Positions 52,753 to 60,433 of a stretch of DNA of 64,000 nt are shown in pieces. Made by a program: the position numbers and the translations under genes. The notes under the pieces are model-generated. The model did no database searches. It was not told where the DNA came from and was given only the letters and a program-made list of their open reading frames with translations. Within the stretch, counting starts at the first letter, position 1, and the number at the start of each line of letters is the position of its first letter. The stretch is taken from NCBI GenBank assembly GCA_937975705.1, contig CALJTX010000040.1, positions 1-64,000 on the forward strand, in the 5' to 3' direction. This DNA is from an uncultured Flavobacteriia bacterium (GTDB lineage Bacteria > Bacteroidota > Bacteroidia > Flavobacteriales_D > Crocinitomicaceae).

Positions 52753-55700
52753 TTATTTGATGAGTTGAATGGCTTTGCGCACGACGGCGTCTTGACTTTG
52801 GAGTTCCAAAATATAGGAGCCATTGGCAAGCTCATTGGTCAATACTTGGTATCTTCCTTCGCTAATTGGCATCAATTCCATAGCCACCTGCTGACCAAAC
52901 TGATTGAAGAGTACTGCCGCTTGAAGAGCAGGGCTCGCAATGAAGAATTGGCCGTTGCTTGGGTTCGGGAAGATTTGAACATCATTGAGGTTGTTGATCT
53001 CAAGGCCCACCAAAGAATTCACTACGATGGTATCTGCATACGTGCAACCTACAGCGTCTGTGATAGTGCACACGTAGGTTCCGCCGTCTAGGTTGTTGAG
53101 GTCTTGCGTGGTGGCGTTGTTGTTCCAGCTGTATGTGTATGGGCTAGATGCGCCGCTTACAATTAAGTCGATAGCGCCATCTGCTCCAAAAACCGCAGGC
53201 GTAACAGCAGCACTCACTGACCAAGCCGCTGGCTCATTGACACTCGCCGAAGCGCTTGTGCTGCAACCATACGCGTCAGTCACCACAACAGAGTAGCTTC
53301 CTCCACTAAGTCCAGAAAGTACAGTTCCTGTGGTAATTGCGCCTGCCCAGTCGTATGCATAAGGACCTGTTCCGCCTGTTGCCGTAACCGTAACACTTCC
53401 TGTGCCAGAACCAGCACAAAGCGGGTTAGAAGCACTCGCGGTGGCAGCTAAATCGGTTACAGCCAGCACTGTAACTACGGTGTCTGTACAACCCAGCGCA
53501 TCCGTGACCACACAAGTGTATGTACCCGGACCTACAGAAGTAACGTAAGTACTGGTGTTACTTGTGCCCGTCCATTGGTAGGTATAAGGAGCCACTCCAC
53601 TTGTAGCACTGATTTCAAGGTTGCCAGTTTGCGCACTGTTGCAAAGTACTTCAGTGCCGTTGGCGGCCGCTGAGATATTAGATAATTCTGTTAGTGTGTT
53701 TGAAACAATGACAATACAGCCAGTTGCATCTGTAACGGTACATTCGTAGGTTCCTGCAGGAATATTACTCAAGGTAGGGGTGGTGTTTAGGTTACCTGTC
53801 CAATTGTAAGTATAAGGCACCACGCCTTGGCTTGCATTGAGTGAAATATTACCTGTTGCTTGTCCTCCACAAGTGATATTTTGGGTAGTTGCAGTTACAG
53901 TCAGGTTAGATAAACTCGGGATTATCACGCTAACGGTGGCAGGGCAACCGTTGATGTCTGTTAAGGTACAAGGATACTGGCCCGCACCCAAACCACTGAT
54001 GTTTGCTGTTGTGGCGCCGTTAGACCAAAGGAAGTTGACTGTTCCTGTACCACCTGTTGTTGCGATACTTGCGGCGCCGTCATTGGCTCCACATGAAGCA
54101 GCGGTAGTCGTGACCGTTTGGTTGTAAGCTACACAAGATTTAAAGATGGGATTCACGACAAAGGAATATCCCGAAGCAGCATAGGTACCGCCGTTACTTC
54201 CCACCCAACGATAGAAAACTGTATTTGGTGTGCTGTAATCTGTGGAGGTGGCCAAGCGGATATTTCCAGTTGCAACGGCAGCTTGGTAAACACCAAAGAA
54301 ATAAGTACCCGGAGCCATGTTGAGTGTGCCGCTTGCAATGGGTAACTTGATGACAGCACCATTGAGGTTGTCTGCAGCGGTAGTGGTATACGTAATTGTT
54401 GAAGCGAGTGCCGTTGTATTTGGAACTAGCACACCAGTTGCATTTGCTGTTGTGCCATAGATATTGACACTTGCTACGTAGCCAATTGGCGTCCCTGGAT
54501 TGAGCACAAAAAGGACAGAATCTAGATAATCGTTTTGGGTAATGGTATAATTATTTCCAAATTCGATATTGGTTGCACCCGGTGCACTTGTGCTACTGAC
54601 GCCCAAAGATCCTGTCACTCCTACCGTACGAGACATTTCGCTTGTAGTGCGTGTAAAGGATGTTGATTTGCTGTTGTTTTGCGGAATTTGATCTCCTGTG
54701 TTGTTGAACACGTAATCAATGGTATAAGCGCCCAAGGCCGTAACGTTGAAATTGGCAACCGTAAAGGTGTCAATTTGTGTTGGCGCTAAATCTTGTGGAA
54801 CACTTGTGGCCGTATACAAAACAGCATTGCTTGCATCTTTTACGGTTACCGTTAAGGTAACGCCCGTAACTGCAGCAGATCCTGTATTGACACATCTTGC
54901 CCAAAACGCAAGATCGTTACCTGTTAAAGATTGACGCGTGTGCAGTTTGGTGCTTTGTCCGCCTGGGTTTGCATTGTTCAAGAAAGCAACTTCATTTGTT
55001 GGGTCGTTGCCAAATTTTGGACGGATCATAAACGCAGGGCTGACGCCATATGCTTCCACAGGATTCCAGGCACCAGCAGTACCTGTTCGGACTAAGTTTT
55101 TACCCGCAGTAAACAAACTGAGGTCAGCGCCAACGGGGAAAGAAGTTGTTCCTGTTTTTTTGATGGCGATGAGGTATTCACCGGCAGTAACAGGGAGGGC
55201 TGTCGGGAAGGTATGGAATTTCCACCCGGCACCATTTGCGGTAATATTTGCAGAGGTATAGAGTGGCGTAGTCGCTACCACCCCTGCATTCACTTGAAAT
55301 ACTTGGACATTATATACTTGCGTAGTCGAGGTACTTTGGATGTAATATGCAGCACCCGTCATGTTGTCTGCGCCAAATACTGTATGGATAACACCCTGCG
55401 TGTATTCAAGTGTTGATGACCAGTTGTAGGCAACTTGGTATACGTTGTTGTCTCGGGCAGTGTAGTTGTAATCGATGGTGAGGTTCTGTGTTGTTTGGTC
55501 GTTGCTGCTTACGCCGTCAATTTGCGTTTGTGTTTTAATGTATTTGATCAAATAAGATTTGGATGCATTTAACACTGGGGCCCATGTTCCGGAAGTAATG
55601 TTTTGCTCCCCACCAATTCCAAGGGTTACAGGCGAGCTGGCATAAGTTTGAATAGGCGTAGTGGTATTCGGTAACTCGTAAATTTCTGTTGTCAAGACGA

Positions 55701-56292
55701 CATTCGTGAGGGGTGAGCCGCTAAAGTTCTTGACTGTGGCGCCCATTGGAATGCCATAGCTTGCTTGAGAAATTGCCACGCGTGTATTGCGGTTTGCCAC
55801 TGAAGTAATGCCAGCGTCGTTATTGGCCGGAAGCGCAGCAAAAGTGAAGCTCCAAGTAAAACCTGTAGCCTCCCATTGGTTGTCCCACTCAAAATAATAG
55901 GTGTTGCCTGCCATTAATATGATGTTTTCAATTTTTGAGGCGTAGGCGGTTGTTCCTGTAGAGATGCAACCGGCAAAGTCGTCATTGTTGGCAACTGGCG
56001 TGAGCGTAGCGCAAGCGCCAGACCAAACCCATAGACGGGTGTCTGAACCTCCACCACACGAATTGATGTTGAGAATTCCGTTAGAAGTAGGCGTGTAGGT
56101 ATACCAACCTGCTGTTAATGCCACACCATTGCCGTTTAAACCTGGAGTTGAAGGTGTTCCAACAAGCGTGCTGGCGGTAAAGGTGCCTGGGGTTACGGGT
56201 AGGGCCGTTGCACAAGTCAGGCCCTGCGCATGGGTTTTAAAGCCTACACCGAGCAGTAAGATACTGCACAAAATGTGTACTAGTTTTTTCAT
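52753..56292 (-). CDS. SprB-repeat surface protein with T9SS type A sorting domain
   Basis: The 1179-residue protein is started at 56292 (MKKLVHILCSILLLGVGFK), ten codons inside the longest reading, because that gives a normal signal peptide. Order: a PPC-like domain (about 24-150, with GWYTYTPTSNGILNINSCGG); Ig/CARDB-like regions; five SprB-type repeats (about 735-1095) ending in motifs such as GTYTCVVTDALGC and GGSYSVVVTDAYGC; and a type A sorting domain (about 1100-1179, IFPNPSNGQFF and LANGSYILELQ). SprB repeats occur in the mobile gliding adhesin of Flavobacterium. It is predicted to be exported to the cell surface; motility or adhesion is a reasonable but unproven role. Confidence 0.83.
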   Translation of the reverse strand: MKKLVHILCSILLLGVGFKTHAQGLTCATALPVTPGTFTASTLVGTPSTPGLNGNGVALTAGWYTYTPTSNGILNINSCGGGSDTRLWVWSGACATLTPVANNDDFAGCISTGTTAYASKIENIILMAGNTYYFEWDNQWEATGFTWSFTFAALPANNDAGITSVANRNTRVAISQASYGIPMGATVKNFSGSPLTNVVLTTEIYELPNTTTPIQTYASSPVTLGIGGEQNITSGTWAPVLNASKSYLIKYIKTQTQIDGVSSNDQTTQNLTIDYNYTARDNNVYQVAYNWSSTLEYTQGVIHTVFGADNMTGAAYYIQSTSTTQVYNVQVFQVNAGVVATTPLYTSANITANGAGWKFHTFPTALPVTAGEYLIAIKKTGTTSFPVGADLSLFTAGKNLVRTGTAGAWNPVEAYGVSPAFMIRPKFGNDPTNEVAFLNNANPGGQSTKLHTRQSLTGNDLAFWARCVNTGSAAVTGVTLTVTVKDASNAVLYTATSVPQDLAPTQIDTFTVANFNVTALGAYTIDYVFNNTGDQIPQNNSKSTSFTRTTSEMSRTVGVTGSLGVSSTSAPGATNIEFGNNYTITQNDYLDSVLFVLNPGTPIGYVASVNIYGTTANATGVLVPNTTALASTITYTTTAADNLNGAVIKLPIASGTLNMAPGTYFFGVYQAAVATGNIRLATSTDYSTPNTVFYRWVGSNGGTYAASGYSFVVNPIFKSCVAYNQTVTTTAASCGANDGAASIATTGGTGTVNFLWSNGATTANISGLGAGQYPCTLTDINGCPATVSVIIPSLSNLTVTATTQNITCGGQATGNISLNASQGVVPYTYNWTGNLNTTPTLSNIPAGTYECTVTDATGCIVIVSNTLTELSNISAAANGTEVLCNSAQTGNLEISATSGVAPYTYQWTGTSNTSTYVTSVGPGTYTCVVTDALGCTDTVVTVLAVTDLAATASASNPLCAGSGTGSVTVTATGGTGPYAYDWAGAITTGTVLSGLSGGSYSVVVTDAYGCSTSASASVNEPAAWSVSAAVTPAVFGADGAIDLIVSGASSPYTYSWNNNATTQDLNNLDGGTYVCTITDAVGCTYADTIVVNSLVGLEINNLNDVQIFPNPSNGQFFIASPALQAAVLFNQFGQQVAMELMPISEGRYQVLTNELANGSYILELQSQDAVVRKAIQLIK
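53015..54120 (-). repeat. Five tandem SprB-type repeats within the 52753 protein gene
   Basis: Five units of about 65-75 residues each follow one pattern: a Cys near the start (for example AASCGAN, NITCGGQ, EVLCNSA and NPLCAGS), a YTYxW core and a closing VTDxxGC. The fifth unit has lost its first cysteine (TPAVFGADGA). The repeats are protein-level, with diverged DNA. Confidence 0.85.
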
Positions 56293-56349
56293 AATAGGTT
56301 GTTTTAGTGGGTTATAGACCACAAGTTAACAAAATATGATCAAAAAAGT

Positions 56350-56973
56350 TTAAAAGTTTTTCAGGATAATTTTGTTGCGCAAAAGTTTGATTTCACCCTT
56401 GGTTTCAAGTTGCTTGAGCAAGCGTGAAATCACGACTCTTGAAGAATGCAAATCATCTGCAACTTGTTGGTGGGTATGATTGATTTCTAAGCTCCCTAGA
56501 ATTTTAGCTTGGTCAGAAAGGTATTTGAGCAAGCGCTGATCCAAATTCATAAATGCAATCGCATCTATAGATTCCATGAGTTCGAGCATGCGCGAGTGGT
56601 AGCTGCCTAAGATAAATTGACGCCAAGATTTGTAATTATCTAGCCAGCGCTCCATCAATTCTGACGGAAACATCAAAAGCAAAGAGGGCTCCATTGAGGT
56701 AGCCTTTATTTGTGAATCTATTTTTCGGGTGCAACACTGTAAAGACATGGCGCAGGTATCGCCGCCTTCCATGTAATAGAGCAGTAATTCTTCGCCGTTT
56801 TCGTTTTCTCTTGAAATTTTGATCGAACCTTCAATGACGATCGGAATCATTTGCAGTTGATCGCCTACATGAACGACAATCTCGTCGGTAGCTGTTTCTC
56901 GAATTTTGGCCACTTCGGCCATCTCTTCAAGCAATGCCGCTTCGAGAACATAGCCCAAATGTGCTTGAAGCAT
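56350..56973 (-). CDS. Crp/Fnr family transcription regulator
   Basis: The 207-residue protein has an N-terminal cyclic-nucleotide-binding-like beta barrel (IVVHVGDQLQMIPIVIEGSIKI, ELLLYYMEGGDTCAMSLQCC) and a C-terminal winged helix. The recognition part is NHTHQQVADDLHSSRVVISRLLKQLE. The cysteine-bearing CAMSLQCC stretch is usual in the Bacteroidota group and may sense redox or metals. The start at 56973 avoids overlap with DUF983 and fits the family; 57000 is an alternative that would overlap it by 20 bases. It follows DUF983 in a two-gene unit, with palindromes further upstream that it could bind. Confidence 0.88.
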   Translation of the reverse strand: MLQAHLGYVLEAALLEEMAEVAKIRETATDEIVVHVGDQLQMIPIVIEGSIKISRENENGEELLLYYMEGGDTCAMSLQCCTRKIDSQIKATSMEPSLLLMFPSELMERWLDNYKSWRQFILGSYHSRMLELMESIDAIAFMNLDQRLLKYLSDQAKILGSLEINHTHQQVADDLHSSRVVISRLLKQLETKGEIKLLRNKIILKNF

Positions 56974-56980
56974 TTCGAGT

Positions 56981-57370
56981 TTAGTTTCCGACCTGAGCAT
57001 CTTTGTCGTAGCTAATGAAGAAATTGGCCCAAATGATTTTAGAAAGGGCAAATAAATATGGAGATAAGATAACTGTAAAGAACACGACCAAACCGATCTG
57101 ACTCCAGGCGCCTAGCCATGGAAACCATAAATTGCAAGAAGCCCAAATCGTGACAAATAAAGCAACACCTAAAGCGTAAGAGACATACATAGCGCCGTAA
57201 TAAAATCCGGGTTCGCGCTCGTATTTCAAATGACAAACATCGCATTCCTTCTTGACATCGCCCAAATATTTAAAATCGTATGGGTGTGAAACCAAGAATT
57301 GACCTTCGTGGCACTGCGGACATTTCATCTTGGCAATGCTATACATTTTTGTTCCTTTTCCAAATATCAT
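56981..57370 (-). CDS. DUF983 membrane protein
   Basis: The 129-residue protein has two CxxC pairs (CPQC and CDVC, probably zinc binding) before two membrane helices (about 61-82 and 88-108), with PGFYYGAMYVSYALGVALF. The start at 57370 gives MIFGKGTKMYSI, resembling the usual flavobacterial N-terminus, and lies 4 bases after a perfect -7 box, suggesting a leaderless mRNA. An alternative ATG is at 57346. The function of DUF983 is unknown. It is the first gene of a unit with a Crp/Fnr regulator 7 bases downstream. Confidence 0.85.
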   Translation of the reverse strand: MIFGKGTKMYSIAKMKCPQCHEGQFLVSHPYDFKYLGDVKKECDVCHLKYEREPGFYYGAMYVSYALGVALFVTIWASCNLWFPWLGAWSQIGLVVFFTVILSPYLFALSKIIWANFFISYDKDAQVGN

Positions 57371-57374
57371 GCAC

Positions 57375-57382
57375 CAAAGTTA
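57375..57382 (-). promoter_or_regulatory. -7 promoter box TAACTTTG for DUF983-crp
   Basis: On the minus strand TAACTTTG matches TAnnTTTG and lies 4 bases before the DUF983 ATG. No clear -33 TTG is present at the usual distance, which would fit a promoter that needs an activator. Confidence 0.55.
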
Positions 57383-57396
57383 CGTGCTTTATCAGT

Positions 57397-57438
57397 GTAA
57401 CTGCGTAACCTATGTTACCAATGTCAGCAAAACTGACA
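57397..57438. promoter_or_regulatory. Cluster of inverted repeats between DUF983-crp and dnaK
   Basis: GTAAC (57397-57401) is followed by GTAAC-CTAT-GTTAC (57405-57418) and by TGTCAG-CAAAA-CTGACA (57422-57438). Both pairs are perfect inverted repeats. The second resembles a Crp/Fnr-type 16-17-base palindrome and lies upstream of the crp operon promoter. This may be an autoregulatory operator for the Crp/Fnr protein, or a shared operator with dnaK. Confidence 0.5.
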
Positions 57439-57507
57439 AAAAGACACCTGAAAGAAGGGTTTATGGATCAAAATGTCATAAAAAGGCTGCTTTTTTCTGA
57501 TGGCACA

Positions 57508-57528
57508 ATACTTGACAAATCCAAGTAT
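57508..57528 (+). promoter_or_regulatory. Inverted repeat ATACTTG-N7-CAAGTAT upstream of dnaK
   Basis: A perfect 7-bp inverted repeat with a 7-base spacer ends 17 bases before the dnaK ATG. It is not the CIRCE heat-shock element (TTAGCACTC-N9-GAGTGCTAA). It could be a repressor site or a leader hairpin for heat-shock control. Confidence 0.5.
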
Positions 57529-57545
57529 CAAAAATTAAAAATAAA

Positions 57546-59447
57546 ATGGGAAAAATAATCGGAATCGACCTCGGAACAACCAACTCTTGTGTTTCGGTCA
57601 TGGAAGGCAATGAACCAGTTGTCATTGCCAACGCAGAAGGAAAACGTACCACACCTTCAGTTGTTGCTTTTGTAGAGGGCGGCGAACGCAAAGTTGGTGA
57701 CCCAGCTAAAAGACAAGCGATCACCAATCCTACCAAAACGATCTCGTCCATCAAGCGCTTCATGGGCTCTAGCTTCGACGAATCTTCAAAAGAAGTGTCG
57801 CGCATGCCTTATCAAGTTGTAAAAGGCGACAACAACACACCACGCGTCAAAATAGACGACAGACTGTATTCTCCTCAAGAAATCTCTGCCATGATCCTTC
57901 AAAAAATGAAGAAAACAGCAGAAGACTACCTTGGCCAAGAAGTAACAGAAGCGGTTGTAACCGTACCAGCTTACTTCAACGATGCACAGCGTCAAGCCAC
58001 CAAAGAAGCTGGCGAAATCGCTGGTCTAACCATCAAACGCATCATCAACGAACCAACTGCAGCAGCGCTTGCTTATGGCCTAGACAAAAAAGGAATCGAT
58101 CAAAAAATCGTTGTTTTTGACTTCGGTGGCGGAACCCACGACGTTTCTGTCCTCGAGTTGGGCGATGGCGTTTTTGAAGTGTTGGCAACAGACGGCGACA
58201 CGCACTTAGGTGGCGACGACGTCGATGAAGCAATCATCACTTGGTTGGCAGAAGAATTCAAAGCAGAAGAAGGCCTAGACTTGCGTCAAGACCCAATGGC
58301 GCTTCAGCGCTTGAAAGAAGCTGCTGAAAAAGCTAAAATTGAGTTGTCTTCAACGACCTCTACCGAAATCAACTTGCCTTACATCATGCCTGTAAACGGC
58401 ATTCCAAAGCACCTTGTGCGCACCATGCAACGCGCTAAATTTGAGCAACTCATCTCTAGCATTGTAGAGCGCACAATTGCACCTTGTCGTTCGGCACTTT
58501 CTAACGCTGGTTTGCAGCCATCAGATATTGACGAAGTAATCCTCGTTGGTGGTTCTACCCGCATTCCAATCATTCAAGAGGCAGTGGAGCGTTTCTTTGG
58601 AAAAGCACCTTCAAAAGGAGTGAATCCAGATGAAGTTGTTGCTGTTGGTGCGGCTATCCAAGGTGGTGTACTTACTGGTGAAGTGAAAGATGTCTTATTG
58701 CTCGATGTCATTCCACTTTCATTAGGAATCGAAACAATGGGTGGTGTTTTCACCAAACTCATCGATGCGAACACAACCATTCCAACCAAAAAATCAGAGG
58801 TTTTCTCTACAGCTGCCGACAACCAGCCTTCAGTTGAAATTCATGTATTGCAAGGAGAGCGCGCAATGGCCAACGACAACAAAACACTTGGTCGTTTCCA
58901 ACTTACCGACATTCCACCAGCACAGCGCGGTGTACCTCAAATCGAGGTTACCTTCGACATCGATGCAAACGGTATCATGAATATCTCTGCCAAAGACAAA
59001 GGAACTGGCAAGCAACAATCTATCAAAATTGAAGCGTCTAGCGGTTTGTCTGACGAAGAAATCCAACGCATGAAAGCAGAGGCAGAAGCCAATGCAGACG
59101 CCGACAACAAGCGCCGCGAAGAAGCAGAAATGGTCAATAAAGCTGACTCTCTGATCTTCCAAACAGAGCGCCAATTGAAAGAATACGGAGACAAAATCCC
59201 TGCCGACAAAAAGCAACCAATCGAAGATGCTTTGGCAGCGCTCAAAACGGAGTTCGAGGCCAAAAACATGGCCAACCTTCAGCCGGCAATGGACCGCTTG
59301 AATGAAGTATTTAGTGCAGCGTCTCAAGACATGTACAATGCTTCAAATGACCAAGGTGCAGGAGCTAATGCTGGCGCTGATGCCGGTTCAGGTGCTCCAC
59401 AAGATGAAGTAACAGATGTAGACTTCGAAGAAGTCAAAGACAAATAA
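57546..59447 (+). CDS. dnaK: Chaperone protein DnaK (Hsp70)
   Basis: DnaK binds unfolded proteins in an ATP cycle with DnaJ and GrpE. The 633-residue protein has the signatures IGIDLGTTNSCVSV at the start, VTVPAYFNDAQRQATKEAG and VILVGGSTRIPIIQEAV. The substrate-binding domain follows from about 390, with ending TDVDFEEVK. In the second Hsp70 signature it reads FDFGGGTHDVSVLE, where most have GGGTFD. DnaJ and GrpE genes are not adjacent. The upstream region contains palindromes and the gene is followed by a strong terminator, so it is a single-gene transcript. Confidence 0.98.
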   Translation: MGKIIGIDLGTTNSCVSVMEGNEPVVIANAEGKRTTPSVVAFVEGGERKVGDPAKRQAITNPTKTISSIKRFMGSSFDESSKEVSRMPYQVVKGDNNTPRVKIDDRLYSPQEISAMILQKMKKTAEDYLGQEVTEAVVTVPAYFNDAQRQATKEAGEIAGLTIKRIINEPTAAALAYGLDKKGIDQKIVVFDFGGGTHDVSVLELGDGVFEVLATDGDTHLGGDDVDEAIITWLAEEFKAEEGLDLRQDPMALQRLKEAAEKAKIELSSTTSTEINLPYIMPVNGIPKHLVRTMQRAKFEQLISSIVERTIAPCRSALSNAGLQPSDIDEVILVGGSTRIPIIQEAVERFFGKAPSKGVNPDEVVAVGAAIQGGVLTGEVKDVLLLDVIPLSLGIETMGGVFTKLIDANTTIPTKKSEVFSTAADNQPSVEIHVLQGERAMANDNKTLGRFQLTDIPPAQRGVPQIEVTFDIDANGIMNISAKDKGTGKQQSIKIEASSGLSDEEIQRMKAEAEANADADNKRREEAEMVNKADSLIFQTERQLKEYGDKIPADKKQPIEDALAALKTEFEAKNMANLQPAMDRLNEVFSAASQDMYNASNDQGAGANAGADAGSGAPQDEVTDVDFEEVKDK

Positions 59448-59472
59448 GTCGCTTTATTTTTATAATTCATTG

Positions 59473-59502
59473 AAAACACCCGTTTTGAACGGGTGTTTTT
59501 TT
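59473..59502 (+). terminator. Rho-independent terminator after dnaK
   Basis: A perfect 12-bp stem AAAACACCCGTT/AACGGGTGTTTT with a TTG loop runs into T's. The last T begins the -7 box of the next gene, so terminator and promoter touch. Confidence 0.9.
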
Positions 59503-59509
59503 ATTTTTG
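59502..59509 (+). promoter_or_regulatory. -7 promoter box TATTTTTG for the hydrolase gene
   Basis: TATTTTTG matches TAnnTTTG, shares a base with the dnaK terminator T tract, and ends 3 bases before the ATG at 59513. It predicts a leaderless transcript. Confidence 0.5.
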
Positions 59510-59512
59510 CAC

Positions 59513-60292
59513 ATGCTCTACTCCAAGTCTTTTTTGCACCGCAGCTCTGATCAATGGGTTGTATTTGTCCATGGGGCAGGAGGGAGCTCGTCTATATGGC
59601 ACAAACAACTCAAAGATTTTTGTGAGCGACACAACGTATTGGTGCTCGATCTGCGCGGTCATGGCAAAAGCCAAAAAGTCAGTGCGCTCAATCAAAAATA
59701 TTCCTTTGAACTCATCGCTTCAGATGTCATTGCACTCCTCGATCAAAAAGGAATTGCGCAAGCACATTTTGTAGGGGTATCCTTGGGTTCTATTGTCATT
59801 AAGTCTTTGCGTGCGCAGCGTCCGGATCTTGTCAAAAGCATGATATTCGCCGGCGCAGTTACCAAACTCAACGTCCGTTCGCGCCTCATTTTGCGCATGG
59901 GCCGCATGCTGTATAGCTTTTTGCCTCAAATGTCCTTGTATCAATTGATGGCCCGCATCATGATGCCACGCGCCAATCACAAGGCGTCTCGTCACTTATT
60001 CATCAACGAGGCCAAAAAGGTGATGGACAAAGAATTCCAGCGCTGGTTCAAGCTCACAGCGCGCCTCACAGCCTACCTTACGCGCATCAACGCCGCGCCC
60101 GAAACCATACCCACGCTTTATGTCATGGGGGAGCAAGACCACATGTTTTTAAATCCTGTTCGGGTTTTGGTGAACCAAGATAAAGCATCTGAACTCCGTG
60201 TGGTTCCACAATGCGGACACGTTGTCAATTACGAACAAGCCGAGACCTTCAATCACTTAGCGCTCCAATTTATCTCGCGTCATTGCGCTTGA
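59513..60292 (+). CDS. Alpha/beta hydrolase
   Basis: The 259-residue protein is read from ATG 59513; a TTG at 59507 overlaps the -7 box. It has the alpha/beta hydrolase fold, with oxyanion-region VVFVHGAGGSSSIW, DLRGHGKSQ and the nucleophile elbow GVSLGS (Ser90). Late YVMGEQDHMF (acid) and PQCGHVVNYE (catalytic His) complete the triad. It resembles small esterase or lipid/acyl hydrolases, but no substrate can be told. It stands alone between dnaK and carB. Confidence 0.88.
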   Translation: MLYSKSFLHRSSDQWVVFVHGAGGSSSIWHKQLKDFCERHNVLVLDLRGHGKSQKVSALNQKYSFELIASDVIALLDQKGIAQAHFVGVSLGSIVIKSLRAQRPDLVKSMIFAGAVTKLNVRSRLILRMGRMLYSFLPQMSLYQLMARIMMPRANHKASRHLFINEAKKVMDKEFQRWFKLTARLTAYLTRINAAPETIPTLYVMGEQDHMFLNPVRVLVNQDKASELRVVPQCGHVVNYEQAETFNHLALQFISRHCA

Positions 60293-60346
60293 ACAGCATT
60301 TAATTAACATTTGGCGCTCAATTTGTTCAAAAACATTCTCGCTGAG

Positions 60347-60379
60347 TTGCCGCTATCGACCGAATTTAACTTAAATTTG
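60347..60379 (+). promoter_or_regulatory. Promoter TTG-N22-TAAATTTG for carB
   Basis: TTG (60347-60349) and TAAATTTG (60372-60379) are 22 bases apart, within the flavobacterial range. The leader would be about 50 bases, unusually long for this window. Direct copies of GCTCAATTTG lie at 60316-60325 and 60381-60390, one on each side of the promoter core. Confidence 0.6.
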
Positions 60380-60391
60380 TGCTCAATTTGC

Positions 60392-60406
60392 AGCGAAGGT
60401 TTCGCT
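60392..60406 (+). promoter_or_regulatory. Small hairpin in the carB leader
   Basis: AGCGAA (60392-60397) and TTCGCT (60401-60406) pair with a 3-base loop, just after the predicted transcription start. Its position suggests a possible role in leader control of a pyrimidine/arginine gene, but no known riboswitch or PyrR site is recognised. Confidence 0.35.
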
Positions 60407-60433
60407 CAAAGAAACTAGTAAATTGAAGCCCTT

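Noticed and set aside
57371..57545. CIRCE heat-shock element before dnaK
   Set aside because: The palindromes present do not match TTAGCACTC-N9-GAGTGCTAA in sequence or spacing.
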